From positions 1-40,642 of the forward strand of contig JBKPAF010000032.1 in assembly GCA_046726275.1 (NCBI GenBank): a stretch of DNA of 40,642 bases, in the 5' to 3' direction. Source of the DNA: DASXTW01 sp046726275. Its GTDB lineage: Bacteria > Actinomycetota > UBA4738. Shown here one piece after another: positions 31,488 to 40,212 of this stretch. Within the stretch, counting starts at the first letter, position 1. Each line of letters begins with the position of its first letter. The translations under genes and the position numbers were made by a program. Under the pieces are notes generated by a model that had not been told where the DNA came from, searched no databases, and saw nothing but the letters and a program-made list of their open reading frames with translations.

Positions 31488-34415
31488 ATGCTTCCCTCGC
31501 CCGGAATCGACGCCTATCTCCTCGATCAGGTGCATGCGGCGGTTGCCGCCACCGACCTCACGGGGGCGATCACCCATTGGAATCGGGCTGCTGAGACCAT
31601 GTTCGGCTGGACTCGCGACGAGGCCCGAGGCCGGGGGATCCAGGAGCTGTTCATCTCCTCGAACGACGGGCCTGAAGCGAACGACATCCAGGCCACCGTG
31701 TTGTCGGGCCAGGCCTGGGAGGGCGACATCCTCATCCAGGGCAAGGAGGGCCGGCGCGTCCTCACGCACGCGACCCTCTCCCCCATCCGGGGACCCGACG
31801 AAAGCATCCTGGGGATCGTCGGAGTGGCCGTGGACATCACGGAGCGCACCCGCCGCGATCGGCTCCTTGCAGCGCGAACCTCGGTCACCAGGGCCCTGGC
31901 TGAGGCCTCTTCGATCACCGACGCGGCCCCGTTGGTCCTCCAGGGAGTCTGCGAGAGCCTCGGGTGGCAGGTCGGGGCGATGTGGCGGCTCGACCACGAA
32001 GCGGGGGTCCTCCGGTGCATCGACATATGGCGCGCCCCTGGAGTGACGGTCCCCGAATTCGAACGAGCCACCCGAGACTGGCTCTCCCCCTCGGGGGTCG
32101 GGCTTCCCGGCCGCGTGTGGTCGGCCGGCCGAGCCGTCTGGATCCCCGACGTAGCGAAAGACGACAATTTCCCCCGGGCACCGTCCGCGAGCCGTGAGGG
32201 GATCCACGGGGCGTGCGGTTTCCCGATCCTACTGGGAGACGACGTGCTCGGCGTCCTCGAGTTCTTCAGCAGAGAGATCCAGGAACCGGACCAAGATCTG
32301 CTTCTGGCGCTCTCTGTTATCGGAAGCCAGATCGGCCAGTTCATGGAGCGCAAGGAGGCCGAACAGCACCTCAGGGAGAGTGAGGCCAGGAAGTCGGCCA
32401 TCGTCGGGGGCGCCCTCGACTGCATCATCACCATCGATCACGAAGGCAACGTCCTCGAGTTCAATCCGGCTGCAGAGCAGGCCTTCGGTTATCAGCGGGA
32501 TGAGGTCATCGGCAAAGAGATGGCCGAGCTGATCATTCCTCCGGGGCTCCGTGAGCGGCACCGGGCCGGGCTGACCCGTTTCCTTGCAACAGGAGAGGGG
32601 CCGCTCCTGGGGAAGCGGTTCGAGTTCACCGGCATGAAGGCCGATGGCTCGGAGTTCCCCATCGAGCTCACCGTCACCCGGGTCGATCTTCCCGGTCTGC
32701 CGATGTTCACAGGCTACGTGAGAGACATCACCCCCCGGCGGGCGGCGGAGGACCGCCTCCGGGAGAGCCGGGAACGACTGCGGCTCGCCCTGGAAGCGGG
32801 CGGACTCGGCACGTGGCACTACGACATCGCCAAGGGCGCAGTCACGTGGGACGAGACCCTCGAGGCGATCTATGGGCTGGCCCCGGGCACCTTTGGCGGA
32901 ACCTTCGAGGAATACAGGAGCCAGCTCCACCCTGAGGATCGGGACCGCATCCTCTCGACTGTGGAGCAGGCCCGGGAGTCCGGCTCGGACTTCATGGTCG
33001 AGCACCGGGTGATCTGGCCGGATGGCTCGGTCCATTGGGTCGAGGGCAGAGGCCTCTGCATAAAGGATGCGGCTGGGACCGTCGTGGCCATGACCGGGGT
33101 ATCGGCAGACGTCACAGAGCGGAAGCGGGTCGAGCACAGCCAGCAGTTCCTGGCGGAGGCCGGCCCTCTCTTAGCGGCCTCGATCGAGGGATACGAGCAG
33201 TCCCTGGAGGGCGTGGCAGGGCTGGTCGTACCGCAGGTCGCCGACTGGTGTTCGATCGACGTCCTGGAGCCGGACGGTACCATCCGTCAGGTTGCGGTGG
33301 CTCACGTCGACCAGCAGAAGGCGAAGCTGGCCCGGGAGCTCAGGCGGCGCTACCCCCCCGATCCATCGGCCCCGACCGGCGTGCCGAACGTCCTCCGGAC
33401 GGGGCAGCCCGAGATGGTGGCCGAGATCCCGCAGGCTCTGCTCGTGGAGTCCGCACCCGACCCCGAATTCCTCGAGATCGTCCTCGGCCTCGGACTTCGC
33501 TCGGCGATGATCGTCCCGATGGTCGCCCGCGGTCGCACCCTGGGCACGATCACCCTGGTCTCGGCGGAATCGGGCCGGCGGTACGACCACGGCGATCTCG
33601 TGTTCGCCCAGGAGATCGCCCGCCGGGCGGCGCTCGCGGTGGACAACGCCAGGCTCCTCCAGCAGGTCCGTGACCTGGCCACCCGCCTCCAGGAGAGCCT
33701 CCTGCCTCCCGCATTGCCCGAGATCCCGGGGATGGAGCTCGAAGGGCGATATCGATGGGGCGGTGAAGACAACCAGGTCGGAGGGGACTTCTACGACGTG
33801 TTCGACACCGGAGACGGCTCCTGGGCCCTCGCCATCGGTGACGTCTGCGGAAAGGGGGTGGACGCCGCCATCGTCACCAGCCTGGCCCGTCACACGCTGC
33901 GGGCGGTCGCCCTTCAGGAGCGAAAGCCGAGCGGCGTCCTGGGGCATCTGAACCAGGCGGTCATCCAACAGCGCACCGACCACATGTTCTGCACGGTGTG
34001 CTACGTCAGGCTGAGGCCCTACGAGGGCGGCGCCCGGTTGACAGTGTGCGTGGCCGGGCACCCACTTCCCCTTGTCCTCCGAAGAGACGGTCTGGTGGAG
34101 ACGGTTGGAAACCCCGGGTCCCTCCTCGGGATCTTCGAGGACCCCGAGTTGACCGACTGTGCCGTCGATCTGCGCGAGGGGGACACCCTGGTTCTGTTCA
34201 CCGACGGGATCCTCGAGGAACGTCGCGGCGACGGAGAGATCTTCGGCCGCGAACGCCTCGAGTCGGTGGTCAGATCGTCTCGAGGGAAGGATGCCAGGGG
34301 GATCGCAGAGGCCGTCGAACGAGCCCTCACCGCCTTCACTCCTGAGGCCCCGCGCGACGACGTCGCCCTCCTCGTGGCCAGGGTCCAGACCCGGGACCTG
34401 CGGGGCGAAGCGTGA
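31488..34415 (+). CDS. Multi-sensor PAS/GAF SpoIIE-type protein phosphatase
   Basis: This is a 975-aa soluble sensor. The order is PAS (about 8-118), GAF (about 130-290), PAS (about 305-415), PAS/PAC (about 430-545), GAF (about 560-725) and PP2C-like SpoIIE phosphatase (about 740-970). Catalytic Asp motifs are GGDFYDVF (near 765), GDVCGKG (near 783), FTDGILEE (near 903) and RDDVALLV (near 955). Such RsbU/RsbP-like proteins dephosphorylate STAS anti-anti-sigma factors. The next gene, overlapping by 4 bases, is exactly a STAS protein. GGAG lies 10 bases before the ATG. No histidine kinase or serine kinase domain is present. Signals could be redox, light or small ligands; not readable. Confidence 0.92.
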   Translation: MLPSPGIDAYLLDQVHAAVAATDLTGAITHWNRAAETMFGWTRDEARGRGIQELFISSNDGPEANDIQATVLSGQAWEGDILIQGKEGRRVLTHATLSPIRGPDESILGIVGVAVDITERTRRDRLLAARTSVTRALAEASSITDAAPLVLQGVCESLGWQVGAMWRLDHEAGVLRCIDIWRAPGVTVPEFERATRDWLSPSGVGLPGRVWSAGRAVWIPDVAKDDNFPRAPSASREGIHGACGFPILLGDDVLGVLEFFSREIQEPDQDLLLALSVIGSQIGQFMERKEAEQHLRESEARKSAIVGGALDCIITIDHEGNVLEFNPAAEQAFGYQRDEVIGKEMAELIIPPGLRERHRAGLTRFLATGEGPLLGKRFEFTGMKADGSEFPIELTVTRVDLPGLPMFTGYVRDITPRRAAEDRLRESRERLRLALEAGGLGTWHYDIAKGAVTWDETLEAIYGLAPGTFGGTFEEYRSQLHPEDRDRILSTVEQARESGSDFMVEHRVIWPDGSVHWVEGRGLCIKDAAGTVVAMTGVSADVTERKRVEHSQQFLAEAGPLLAASIEGYEQSLEGVAGLVVPQVADWCSIDVLEPDGTIRQVAVAHVDQQKAKLARELRRRYPPDPSAPTGVPNVLRTGQPEMVAEIPQALLVESAPDPEFLEIVLGLGLRSAMIVPMVARGRTLGTITLVSAESGRRYDHGDLVFAQEIARRAALAVDNARLLQQVRDLATRLQESLLPPALPEIPGMELEGRYRWGGEDNQVGGDFYDVFDTGDGSWALAIGDVCGKGVDAAIVTSLARHTLRAVALQERKPSGVLGHLNQAVIQQRTDHMFCTVCYVRLRPYEGGARLTVCVAGHPLPLVLRRDGLVETVGNPGSLLGIFEDPELTDCAVDLREGDTLVLFTDGILEERRGDGEIFGRERLESVVRSSRGKDARGIAEAVERALTAFTPEAPRDDVALLVARVQTRDLRGEA

Positions 34416-34759
34416 CGCAGCTTCGGATCGAAGTTCGGGAGGCCGAGGGCGGCGCGCTCCTGGCCCTCTTCGGCGAGCTCGACGTCTCGGAGGCGGAGCT
34501 GGTCGAGAAGGCTCTGGCGACGCTCGAGGCCAAGGAACCCCCAGTGTTGGTTCTCGACCTGCGGGGCCTCGACTTCATGGACTCCTCCGGGATCAGGCTG
34601 GTGGTCGAGGCGGATCTCCGGGCCCGACAGGCGCAGAGAAGGCTTTTCGTCGTGCGCGGGTCCGAGCCCGTCCATCGCGTGTTCGCGATCGCCTTGCTCG
34701 ACCGACGATTGGATTTCGTCGATGCGCCTCCCCCGGGGTTCACGGATGCAGACGATTGA
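34412..34759 (+). CDS. STAS-domain anti-anti-sigma factor
   Basis: This 115-aa protein has a single STAS domain. The motif LDLRGLDFMDSSGIRLVV holds the Ser that is phosphorylated by a partner kinase; two adjacent serines (58-59) are candidates. The GTG overlaps the stop of the SpoIIE phosphatase gene (GTGA), so the phosphatase and its presumed substrate are made together. When dephosphorylated such proteins bind an RsbW-type kinase and free a sigma factor. No RsbW or sigma gene is in the window. Confidence 0.92.
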   Translation: MTQLRIEVREAEGGALLALFGELDVSEAELVEKALATLEAKEPPVLVLDLRGLDFMDSSGIRLVVEADLRARQAQRRLFVVRGSEPVHRVFAIALLDRRLDFVDAPPPGFTDADD

Positions 34760-34899
34760 TGTGAGGCTCCGGCCGGTCCCCCAAGTCGGATCAGTTGGGC
34801 CCTCTCGGCGAGCGGCTAGTGCTGCGTATGGTTCGAGATCGACGGCGCCCACGTGGTGGCATCTGAGTAGCGAAGGCTGATCGGACCTCACGACGATCT

Positions 34900-35907
34900 T
34901 CAAATGGCGAACCGGACGTGCAGGACGTCCCCCTCCTGCACCACGTACTCCTTGCCCTCGACCCTCATCCGCCCCCTGGCCCGGGCGGCCTCCCAGCCTC
35001 CGGATTCGACGAGGTCCTCGTAGCGGACCACCTCGGCGCGGATGAACCCTCGTTGCAGGTCCGTGTGGATCACTCCGGCCGCTTCGGGCGCCGTGGCTCC
35101 TCGCCGCACCTCCCATGCCCGGGTCTCATCCTCCCCTGTGGTCAAGAACGTGATCAGGTCCAGGGCCCGGTAACCCGCCGAGATCACGTAGTCCAGACCT
35201 GGATCCTGGACCCCGAACTCCCGCAGGAGCGCGGCCGCTTCCTCGGCCGGCATGCTCGCCGTCTCGGCCTCGATCTCCGCCCACACTCCGACGGATCCCT
35301 GGGGCAGTCCCTCTGGGAGCGTCGAGCCCTCTTCGAGGTTGGCCACGGTCAACCAGGGCTTCGAGGTCAGCAACGACAGCCCTCGGAGGGAGATGATTCC
35401 GTCATCCGGCAACCCGGCGTCGCGAAGGAGGGTTTCCGACGAGAGCGCGGCGTGGGCGGCCTCCAGGGTCTCCACTTCGGACCGCGCGTCCTCGCCGCGC
35501 CCTTTCAACTTTCGCCGGGTGTTCTCCAATGCTGACTCGACGACGGCCAGGTCGGCGATGATGAGCTCGGCCGTGACGTCCCTCAGCTCTTTCAGGGGTT
35601 GCTGGTCGGGACCGAACGCTCGGAGGACGACGCACAGGGCGTCGGTCTCGCGGAGTTGGGCCAGCCCTTGGGCCGACGTCCCGCCCGGCACATCCATGAA
35701 CCTCACCTGTGCCGGAACGATCTTTCTCGACTTCTCCAGGTCCGCCAGGACCTTCAGCCGAGTGTCCGGTACCGGGACCACCGCCTGATTGGCCCGGCCG
35801 CCGGCAGCCCCCACTCTGGTCAGCGCGGTGAAGAGTGTCGATCTCCCCGAATAGGGAACCCCGACAAGGCCGATGTCCTTCACGAGCCTGGACCGTCCAC
35901 GGCGCAA
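34900..35907 (-). CDS. Divergent YchF/Obg-type P-loop NTPase
   Basis: This 335-aa protein follows the YchF plan: an N-terminal G domain, a helical insertion (about 110-150) and the C-terminal TGS-like domain with TAPEAAGVIHTDLQRGFIRA and GKEYVVQEGDVLHVRF. The P-loop is GVPYSGRST at 16-24, with Arg22 in place of the invariant Lys. G3 is DVPGG. The switch from GTP to ATP typical of YchF cannot be confirmed because the NxxE motif is only suggested by NLEE. The start is either TTG at 35907 (GGAG 7 bases upstream) or GTG at 35883, which gives the usual N-terminus. It is shorter than YchF (about 360) and probably a paralog, not the housekeeping copy. Confidence 0.8.
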   Translation of the reverse strand: MRRGRSRLVKDIGLVGVPYSGRSTLFTALTRVGAAGGRANQAVVPVPDTRLKVLADLEKSRKIVPAQVRFMDVPGGTSAQGLAQLRETDALCVVLRAFGPDQQPLKELRDVTAELIIADLAVVESALENTRRKLKGRGEDARSEVETLEAAHAALSSETLLRDAGLPDDGIISLRGLSLLTSKPWLTVANLEEGSTLPEGLPQGSVGVWAEIEAETASMPAEEAAALLREFGVQDPGLDYVISAGYRALDLITFLTTGEDETRAWEVRRGATAPEAAGVIHTDLQRGFIRAEVVRYEDLVESGGWEAARARGRMRVEGKEYVVQEGDVLHVRFAI

Positions 35908-35922
35908 GAGGCTACTCCCGGG

Positions 35923-35937
35923 ACCCTCCTCGAGGGT
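35923..35937. promoter_or_regulatory. Inverted repeat in the divergent YchF-like/PAC2 spacer
   Basis: ACCCTC-CTC-GAGGGT is perfect over 6-base arms. It ends 6 bases before TATGCT (35944-35949), a candidate -10 lying 8 bases before the PAC2 start at 35958. Possible operator for either gene. Confidence 0.35.
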
Positions 35938-35957
35938 GGCGGTTATGCTGGCTGGCG

Positions 35958-36836
35958 ATGGACTACGTGACGTTTCTTGATCGTCCCGACCTCGACCGGC
36001 CCCCTCTCATCTGCGCCTTCAGAGGATGGAACGACGGAGGCGAGGCCGCGTCGATCGCCCTTCGATACCTGCGGGAACGGTGGGGCGCCAAGACGTTCGC
36101 GACCCTCGATCCCGAGGAGTTCTACGACTTTCAGGTGACCCGGCCCACGGTGCGCCTGGAGGACGGGGTGAGCCGAGTGATCGAATGGCCGAAGAGCGAG
36201 TTTGCCGCCGCCTCCGTGCGGGGCCGTGACGTGGTCCTGTTCAGCGCAGATGAGCCGAACGTCCGATGGCGGACGTTCGCCGAGGAGATCCTCGGCACCG
36301 CACGGGAGATCCGGTCTTCCATGCTCATCACCCTGGGAGCGTTCCTCACGGATGTGCCGCACAGCCGGCCGGTGCCGGTGGTGGGATCGGCGGTCGACGA
36401 GGCGACCGCCGGGCGGATGGGCCTAGCTCGCTCGCAGTATGAAGGCCCCACGGGGATCGTGGGCGTCCTGCACGATTCGTCCAACCGGGCGGGCCTTGCA
36501 TCGGTCAGCCTGTGGGCGGCGGTTCCCCATTACCTCCCCGCGGCCCCGAACCCGAAGGCGGCGCTGGCTCTGGTCGAGCGGGTCGCCCGGCTCGTGGAGA
36601 TCCCACTGCTCACCGAGCCGCTCACCCGCGCCGTCACGAGCTGGGAACAGACCGTTCTCGGACTGGTCCAGGAGAGCGACGAGCTCACCGACTACGTCGC
36701 TCGTCTGGAAGCCGCGGCCGACGAGAACGTGGGAGAGGCGCGGCTGGGTGAAGACCAGGTCCCCTCGGGCGACTCGATCGCTGCAGAGCTCGAGCGGTAT
36801 CTCCGCGAGCAGGACGGCGGAGAAGCGGAGCGATGA
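35958..36836 (+). CDS. PAC2-family protein
   Basis: This 292-aa protein belongs to the PAC2 (proteasome assembly chaperone 2-like) family common in actinobacteria: it opens with LDRPPLICAFRGWNDGGEAASIAL and has MLITLGAFLTDVPHSRPVPV in the centre and an acidic helical C-terminus. Archaeal and eukaryotic relatives help proteasome assembly; the role in bacteria is not settled. No proteasome gene is in this window. The ATG at 35958 has TATGCT 8 bases ahead and no ribosome site. Its stop overlaps the next gene (ATGA). Confidence 0.88.
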   Translation: MDYVTFLDRPDLDRPPLICAFRGWNDGGEAASIALRYLRERWGAKTFATLDPEEFYDFQVTRPTVRLEDGVSRVIEWPKSEFAAASVRGRDVVLFSADEPNVRWRTFAEEILGTAREIRSSMLITLGAFLTDVPHSRPVPVVGSAVDEATAGRMGLARSQYEGPTGIVGVLHDSSNRAGLASVSLWAAVPHYLPAAPNPKAALALVERVARLVEIPLLTEPLTRAVTSWEQTVLGLVQESDELTDYVARLEAAADENVGEARLGEDQVPSGDSIAAELERYLREQDGGEAER

Positions 36837-37651
36837 GCAAGCACGGCCCGATGGCGGTCTCCGACCCGAGCGTGCTTTCCCGGATCAGAAGGCGGCTCAG
36901 GGCCCGCCGCATCCCTCCCATCCACCCGCACGCCGGTCCCACCCACACGAGCGAGGAGCCGATCGGACTCGGCGGGAAGAGCGGAGCCCTCCGGGCCGCC
37001 ATCTTCGGGGTGAATGACGGCCTCGTCTCGAACCTCTCCCTGATCATGGGTGTTACGGGGGCAGCCGTTTCCAACAGGGTCGTCCTGGTGGCAGGGGTGG
37101 CGGGCCTCCTGGCGGGGGCGTTCTCCATGGGCGGCGGAGAGTACGTGTCCATGCGGGTGCAGCGAGAGCTGTTCGAGCGGTTGCTGCACATCGAGGCGCA
37201 CGAGCTCGCGACCGAGCCCGACGAGGAACGCGAGGAGCTTCGAGCGATCTACGAGCAGCGTGGCTTTCCGCCGGAGCTCGCGAGCAGGGTCACCGACGTC
37301 GTCATGGCCGACCCGAAAGTCGCCCTCGACACCCACGCTAGGGAGGAGCTGGGCCTGGATCCGCAGGAGCTCGGTTCGCCGTGGGGCGCGGCGATCTCGT
37401 CCTTCGTCATGTTCGCCCTCGGGGCCTCCGTTCCGCTCCTACCGTTCGTGATCGGCTCCGGCACAGCCGCGGTTCTCGCATCCATCCTTGCCAGCGGCAC
37501 GGTCCTGTTCGCGGTTGGTGCGGCGATGTCGCTCCTGACCGGCCGTCCTGCCTGGCTGTCCGGGGCCCGGATGCTCATCATCGGGGGAGGGCTGGCCGCG
37601 ATCACCTACGGCGTGGGCTCGTTGCTCCACGTCGGGGGGGCCGTCGGGTAG
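36833..37651 (+). CDS. VIT1/CCC1-family iron or manganese transporter
   Basis: This 272-aa membrane protein of the vacuolar iron transporter family has five helices and the signature AIFGVNDGLVSNLSLIMGV, SMGGGEYVSMRVQRELFE and a cytoplasmic metal-binding helical segment rich in Glu (about 115-150: ERLLHIEAHELATEPDEEREEL). Family members move Fe2+ or Mn2+ out of the cytoplasm. The first 45 residues are basic and low complexity. It is coupled to the PAC2 gene by a 4-base overlap and convergent with pgi five bases on. Confidence 0.9.
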   Translation: MSKHGPMAVSDPSVLSRIRRRLRARRIPPIHPHAGPTHTSEEPIGLGGKSGALRAAIFGVNDGLVSNLSLIMGVTGAAVSNRVVLVAGVAGLLAGAFSMGGGEYVSMRVQRELFERLLHIEAHELATEPDEEREELRAIYEQRGFPPELASRVTDVVMADPKVALDTHAREELGLDPQELGSPWGAAISSFVMFALGASVPLLPFVIGSGTAAVLASILASGTVLFAVGAAMSLLTGRPAWLSGARMLIIGGGLAAITYGVGSLLHVGGAVG

Positions 37652-37656
37652 ACGGG

Positions 37657-39192
37657 CTAGACCCCTGAACCCCCCGCCATCTCCTCGAGCGTCGCGAGCC
37701 GCACCCGGGCCACCCGCCGACCATGGGCTCGGAGGGATTGCAGATCCCCCAGGGCCTGAGCGGTGAGAAGCGTTCCGAACGAATAGCGCTGCCCAGGGAT
37801 CGGCGCGTCCTCGGCCGGCGGTTCCACCACCTGGATGAACACACCGGTGTTCGGCCCACCCTTGTGAAGCTGCCCGGTCGAATGGAGAAACCGAGGGCCG
37901 TAGCCCAAGGTCGTGGCGACCCTCAGACGGTCGCGCAGGCTCATCCGGGCGGCCTGCAACCGGCGCTCGGTGTCCTGATCGCGAGGGAGATACGCCTGGA
38001 TGGCCACGTAGTCTCCCGACCGGACCTCTCGCAGGACCAGACCGAGATCGTCTTCGCCCGCATCGGGAAGTGCGTCCTGGGCCAGCAGCCGTTTCGTGGC
38101 GTCCTTCGCTTCCTGCACGTTCGGCTGATCGAAGGGGTTGATGCCGAGGACGATCCCGGCCACGGCGGTGGCGAACTCCCACCGGAAGAACTCCCGACCG
38201 AGCTCGACCGAATCCTCCAGCCACAGATGCATGGCGGGCTGACCCTCGTCCCGGAGGTGAGCCAACGTCTTGTCCACGACCTCTCCACCGATGCCCACGA
38301 ACAACCGATCGGCCCCGTACACCCCTGCGTCGCCGACGTTCTCGCCGTCTATCGGGACGACGCCCCTCCCCTCCTTCCCTGTGGACTCGGCGATGAGTTG
38401 TTCCACCCAGGAGCCGAAGGACGAGATGGTCCGATCCAGGACGAGCGTGAACTTGTCCCTCCCCAGGAGGGCTGCCTCGCCGACCGTCGCTCCTACCCTG
38501 GCACCGGGGTTGTTCGCGGCCACCTCCGAACGGCACGCAGAGGCCATGGCCATCGCCCGGTCGAGCAGCCCCTCGAGATCGACGCCGAGGAGCGCTCCCG
38601 GGACCAACCCGAAGTACGACAGGGCTGAGTATCTCCCCCCGATGTCCGAGGGGTTCAAGAAGACGCGCCGAAACCCCCGTTCCACTGCCAGCTCCTCCAG
38701 TGGGGTGCCTGCGTCGGTGATAGCCACGAACCTGGAGCCGTCGGAAACCTTGTCCCAGAAGTACGCGAAGTGGGAGAGGGTCTCGGTGGTCGTCCCTGAC
38801 TTCGAAGCGACGACGAAGAGGGTACGGTCGAGGGGCAGCGCGCGGTCCACCGCCAGGATCTCATCCGGGTGCGTCGTGTCCAGGACGACGAGGTGGAGCA
38901 TCCCAGGGGACACGCCCAAGGTCTCCCGGAGGACCTCCGGAGCGAGGCTGGAGCCTCCCATCCCAGCCAGAACGGCGTGCGTCAACCCATCCGCGGCGCA
39001 GCCGGCGGCGAAATCGCGGAGATCCGCGACTCGTTCGCGCATGGTCTCGTGGACAATCAGCCAGCCAAGGCGATCGGAGATCTCCGTGGGGTCGTCGCGC
39101 CAGACCGTGAAGTCCCTCTGCCAGATCCTCCGAACGGTGCTGTGCCTGTCGAAGGCCGAGAGTCGCTCCTCGATCTGCGCGTCAAGGGCCAC
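37657..39192 (-). CDS. pgi: Glucose-6-phosphate isomerase (PGI of the TAL-PGI fusion type)
   Basis: The enzyme interconverts glucose-6-phosphate and fructose-6-phosphate. This 511-aa protein has two SIS domains with AGMGGSSLAPEVLRET, VVASKSGTTTET and an active-site segment QLHKGGPNTGVFIQVV with the catalytic Lys/His region. It resembles the PGI half of bifunctional transaldolase-PGI proteins rather than classical E. coli Pgi. The start is GTG at 39192, 8 bases after the marR stop; the open frame above is non-coding. Ribosome site is weak. It ends five bases from the convergent transporter. Confidence 0.9.
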   Translation of the reverse strand: MALDAQIEERLSAFDRHSTVRRIWQRDFTVWRDDPTEISDRLGWLIVHETMRERVADLRDFAAGCAADGLTHAVLAGMGGSSLAPEVLRETLGVSPGMLHLVVLDTTHPDEILAVDRALPLDRTLFVVASKSGTTTETLSHFAYFWDKVSDGSRFVAITDAGTPLEELAVERGFRRVFLNPSDIGGRYSALSYFGLVPGALLGVDLEGLLDRAMAMASACRSEVAANNPGARVGATVGEAALLGRDKFTLVLDRTISSFGSWVEQLIAESTGKEGRGVVPIDGENVGDAGVYGADRLFVGIGGEVVDKTLAHLRDEGQPAMHLWLEDSVELGREFFRWEFATAVAGIVLGINPFDQPNVQEAKDATKRLLAQDALPDAGEDDLGLVLREVRSGDYVAIQAYLPRDQDTERRLQAARMSLRDRLRVATTLGYGPRFLHSTGQLHKGGPNTGVFIQVVEPPAEDAPIPGQRYSFGTLLTAQALGDLQSLRAHGRRVARVRLATLEEMAGGSGV

Positions 39193-39200
39193 GGGCCGGC

Positions 39201-39635
39201 CTATTCCTCTGTTTCGGAGACTTCGGTGAGGAGGGCCCGGAAGGCCTCGTAGCGTCTGCTCCCGAGCCTTCGCCGGATCCTCGATTCGACAGCCTGGATG
39301 GCCTTTCGAGAGCTCGCCCGCAGCCTGAGGCCCTTCGCCGTGAGACGGACCATCTTCGCCCTCGCGTCCTCGGTGTCGGGAACTCGGCGGACGCACCCCT
39401 TCTCTTGGAGATCGTCCACGAGCTGCATCATCGCCTGCTTGGTAATGCCCGCTCTCTGGGCCAGTTCGGACAGACGGGTCCCCGTCCGGTCCACCAGGAG
39501 CAGGGCGACCGCCTGACTCGGGCGGAGCTCCCCAGCCCCCCGGTCCCCCAGAGCAGCCTCGATCTCCCGATCGAGGCTTCGAAACGCCTCCAGCAGCAAG
39601 TGGCTCAGGTCGAGCTCGAGCATCGCTGTTCGCAT
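39201..39635 (-). CDS. MarR-family transcriptional regulator
   Basis: This is a 144-aa winged-helix repressor. LSELAQRAGITKQAMMQLVDDLQEKGCVRRVPDTEDARAKMVRLTAKG is the standard MarR helix-turn-helix and wing. The ATG at 39635 has AGGCGG 7 bases upstream; a TTG at 39662 would add 9 residues. It precedes pgi by 8 bases, so it may be cotranscribed, and is divergent from a GNAT gene. A 20-base palindrome in the shared space is a candidate operator. Ligand not known. Confidence 0.88.
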   Translation of the reverse strand: MRTAMLELDLSHLLLEAFRSLDREIEAALGDRGAGELRPSQAVALLLVDRTGTRLSELAQRAGITKQAMMQLVDDLQEKGCVRRVPDTEDARAKMVRLTAKGLRLRASSRKAIQAVESRIRRRLGSRRYEAFRALLTEVSETEE

Positions 39636-39662
39636 CGTCGCGCCGCCTAGCGAGTTCGTCAA

Positions 39663-39682
39663 GTGGCTTTACCAATGGCCAC
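39663..39682. promoter_or_regulatory. Candidate MarR operator
   Basis: GTGGC and GCCAC (39663-39667 with 39678-39682) with 10-base spacing form an inverted repeat between the divergent marR and GNAT genes. It overlaps TTTACC, a possible -35 for the GNAT. Confidence 0.45.
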
Positions 39683-39691
39683 CGGACTCCG

Positions 39692-39698
39692 CTAGGCT
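39692..39698 (+). promoter_or_regulatory. Candidate -10 for leaderless GNAT gene
   Basis: TAGGCT lies within this interval and is followed by CCTCTCG and then the ATG at 39706. No ribosome site is present. Confidence 0.45.
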
Positions 39699-39705
39699 CC
39701 TCTCG

Positions 39706-40200
39706 ATGGAGGTGCGCGAGGTCCGGCCGGACGAGTACCAGGAAGCCGGAGACGTCGTCGCCCGAGCCTATTCGGAGTTCTGGGATCCTGCCGACCCGGG
39801 ATGGGGCGAGCACATCGCATTGGTCCGCGACGTGGCCGGTAGGGTGGATCGCACGGTCGTCCTGGTCGCCGTGGAAGGGGGCCGGGTCCTGGGTTCGGCA
39901 TCCATCGAGCTGGACGACGTCATCGGCGACGACGACCGGGAGGCCATCCCGGGCGTCGCCGGTCTACGGATGGTGGGGGTGGACCAGGCTCATCGTCGAC
40001 ACGGGGTCGGCCGCGCCCTCATCGACGAGGTCATCGCCAGGTGTCGCCGCGCGGGGAAACACTCGCTGATCCTCCGAACGACCCCTCCGATGATCCCGGC
40101 CCAGCGGCTGTATCAGTCCCTCGGGTTCGAGCGAGCGGCCGACCTGGACCTGCCGGTCGACGAGACCCTCACGCTCCTCGGTTACCGACTTCGGCTCTAG
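39706..40200 (+). CDS. GNAT-family N-acetyltransferase
   Basis: This 164-aa protein has the acetyl-CoA loop in MVGVDQAHRRHGVGRALIDEVI and the late strand-helix ALRRTTPPMIPAQ-type region LILRTTPPMIPAQRLYQSLGFERA. It resembles small-molecule GNATs; no substrate is readable. It is divergent from marR and may be its target. The message is probably leaderless. Confidence 0.88.
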   Translation: MEVREVRPDEYQEAGDVVARAYSEFWDPADPGWGEHIALVRDVAGRVDRTVVLVAVEGGRVLGSASIELDDVIGDDDREAIPGVAGLRMVGVDQAHRRHGVGRALIDEVIARCRRAGKHSLILRTTPPMIPAQRLYQSLGFERAADLDLPVDETLTLLGYRLRL

Positions 40201-40212
40201 CCCCCGCGCCGG

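Noticed and set aside
31391..34860. Repeated 13-base word GCGCCCACGTGGT on both sides of the phosphatase/STAS operon
   Set aside because: Several 13-base matches are expected by chance in 40 kb; no longer repeat or target duplication surrounds it.
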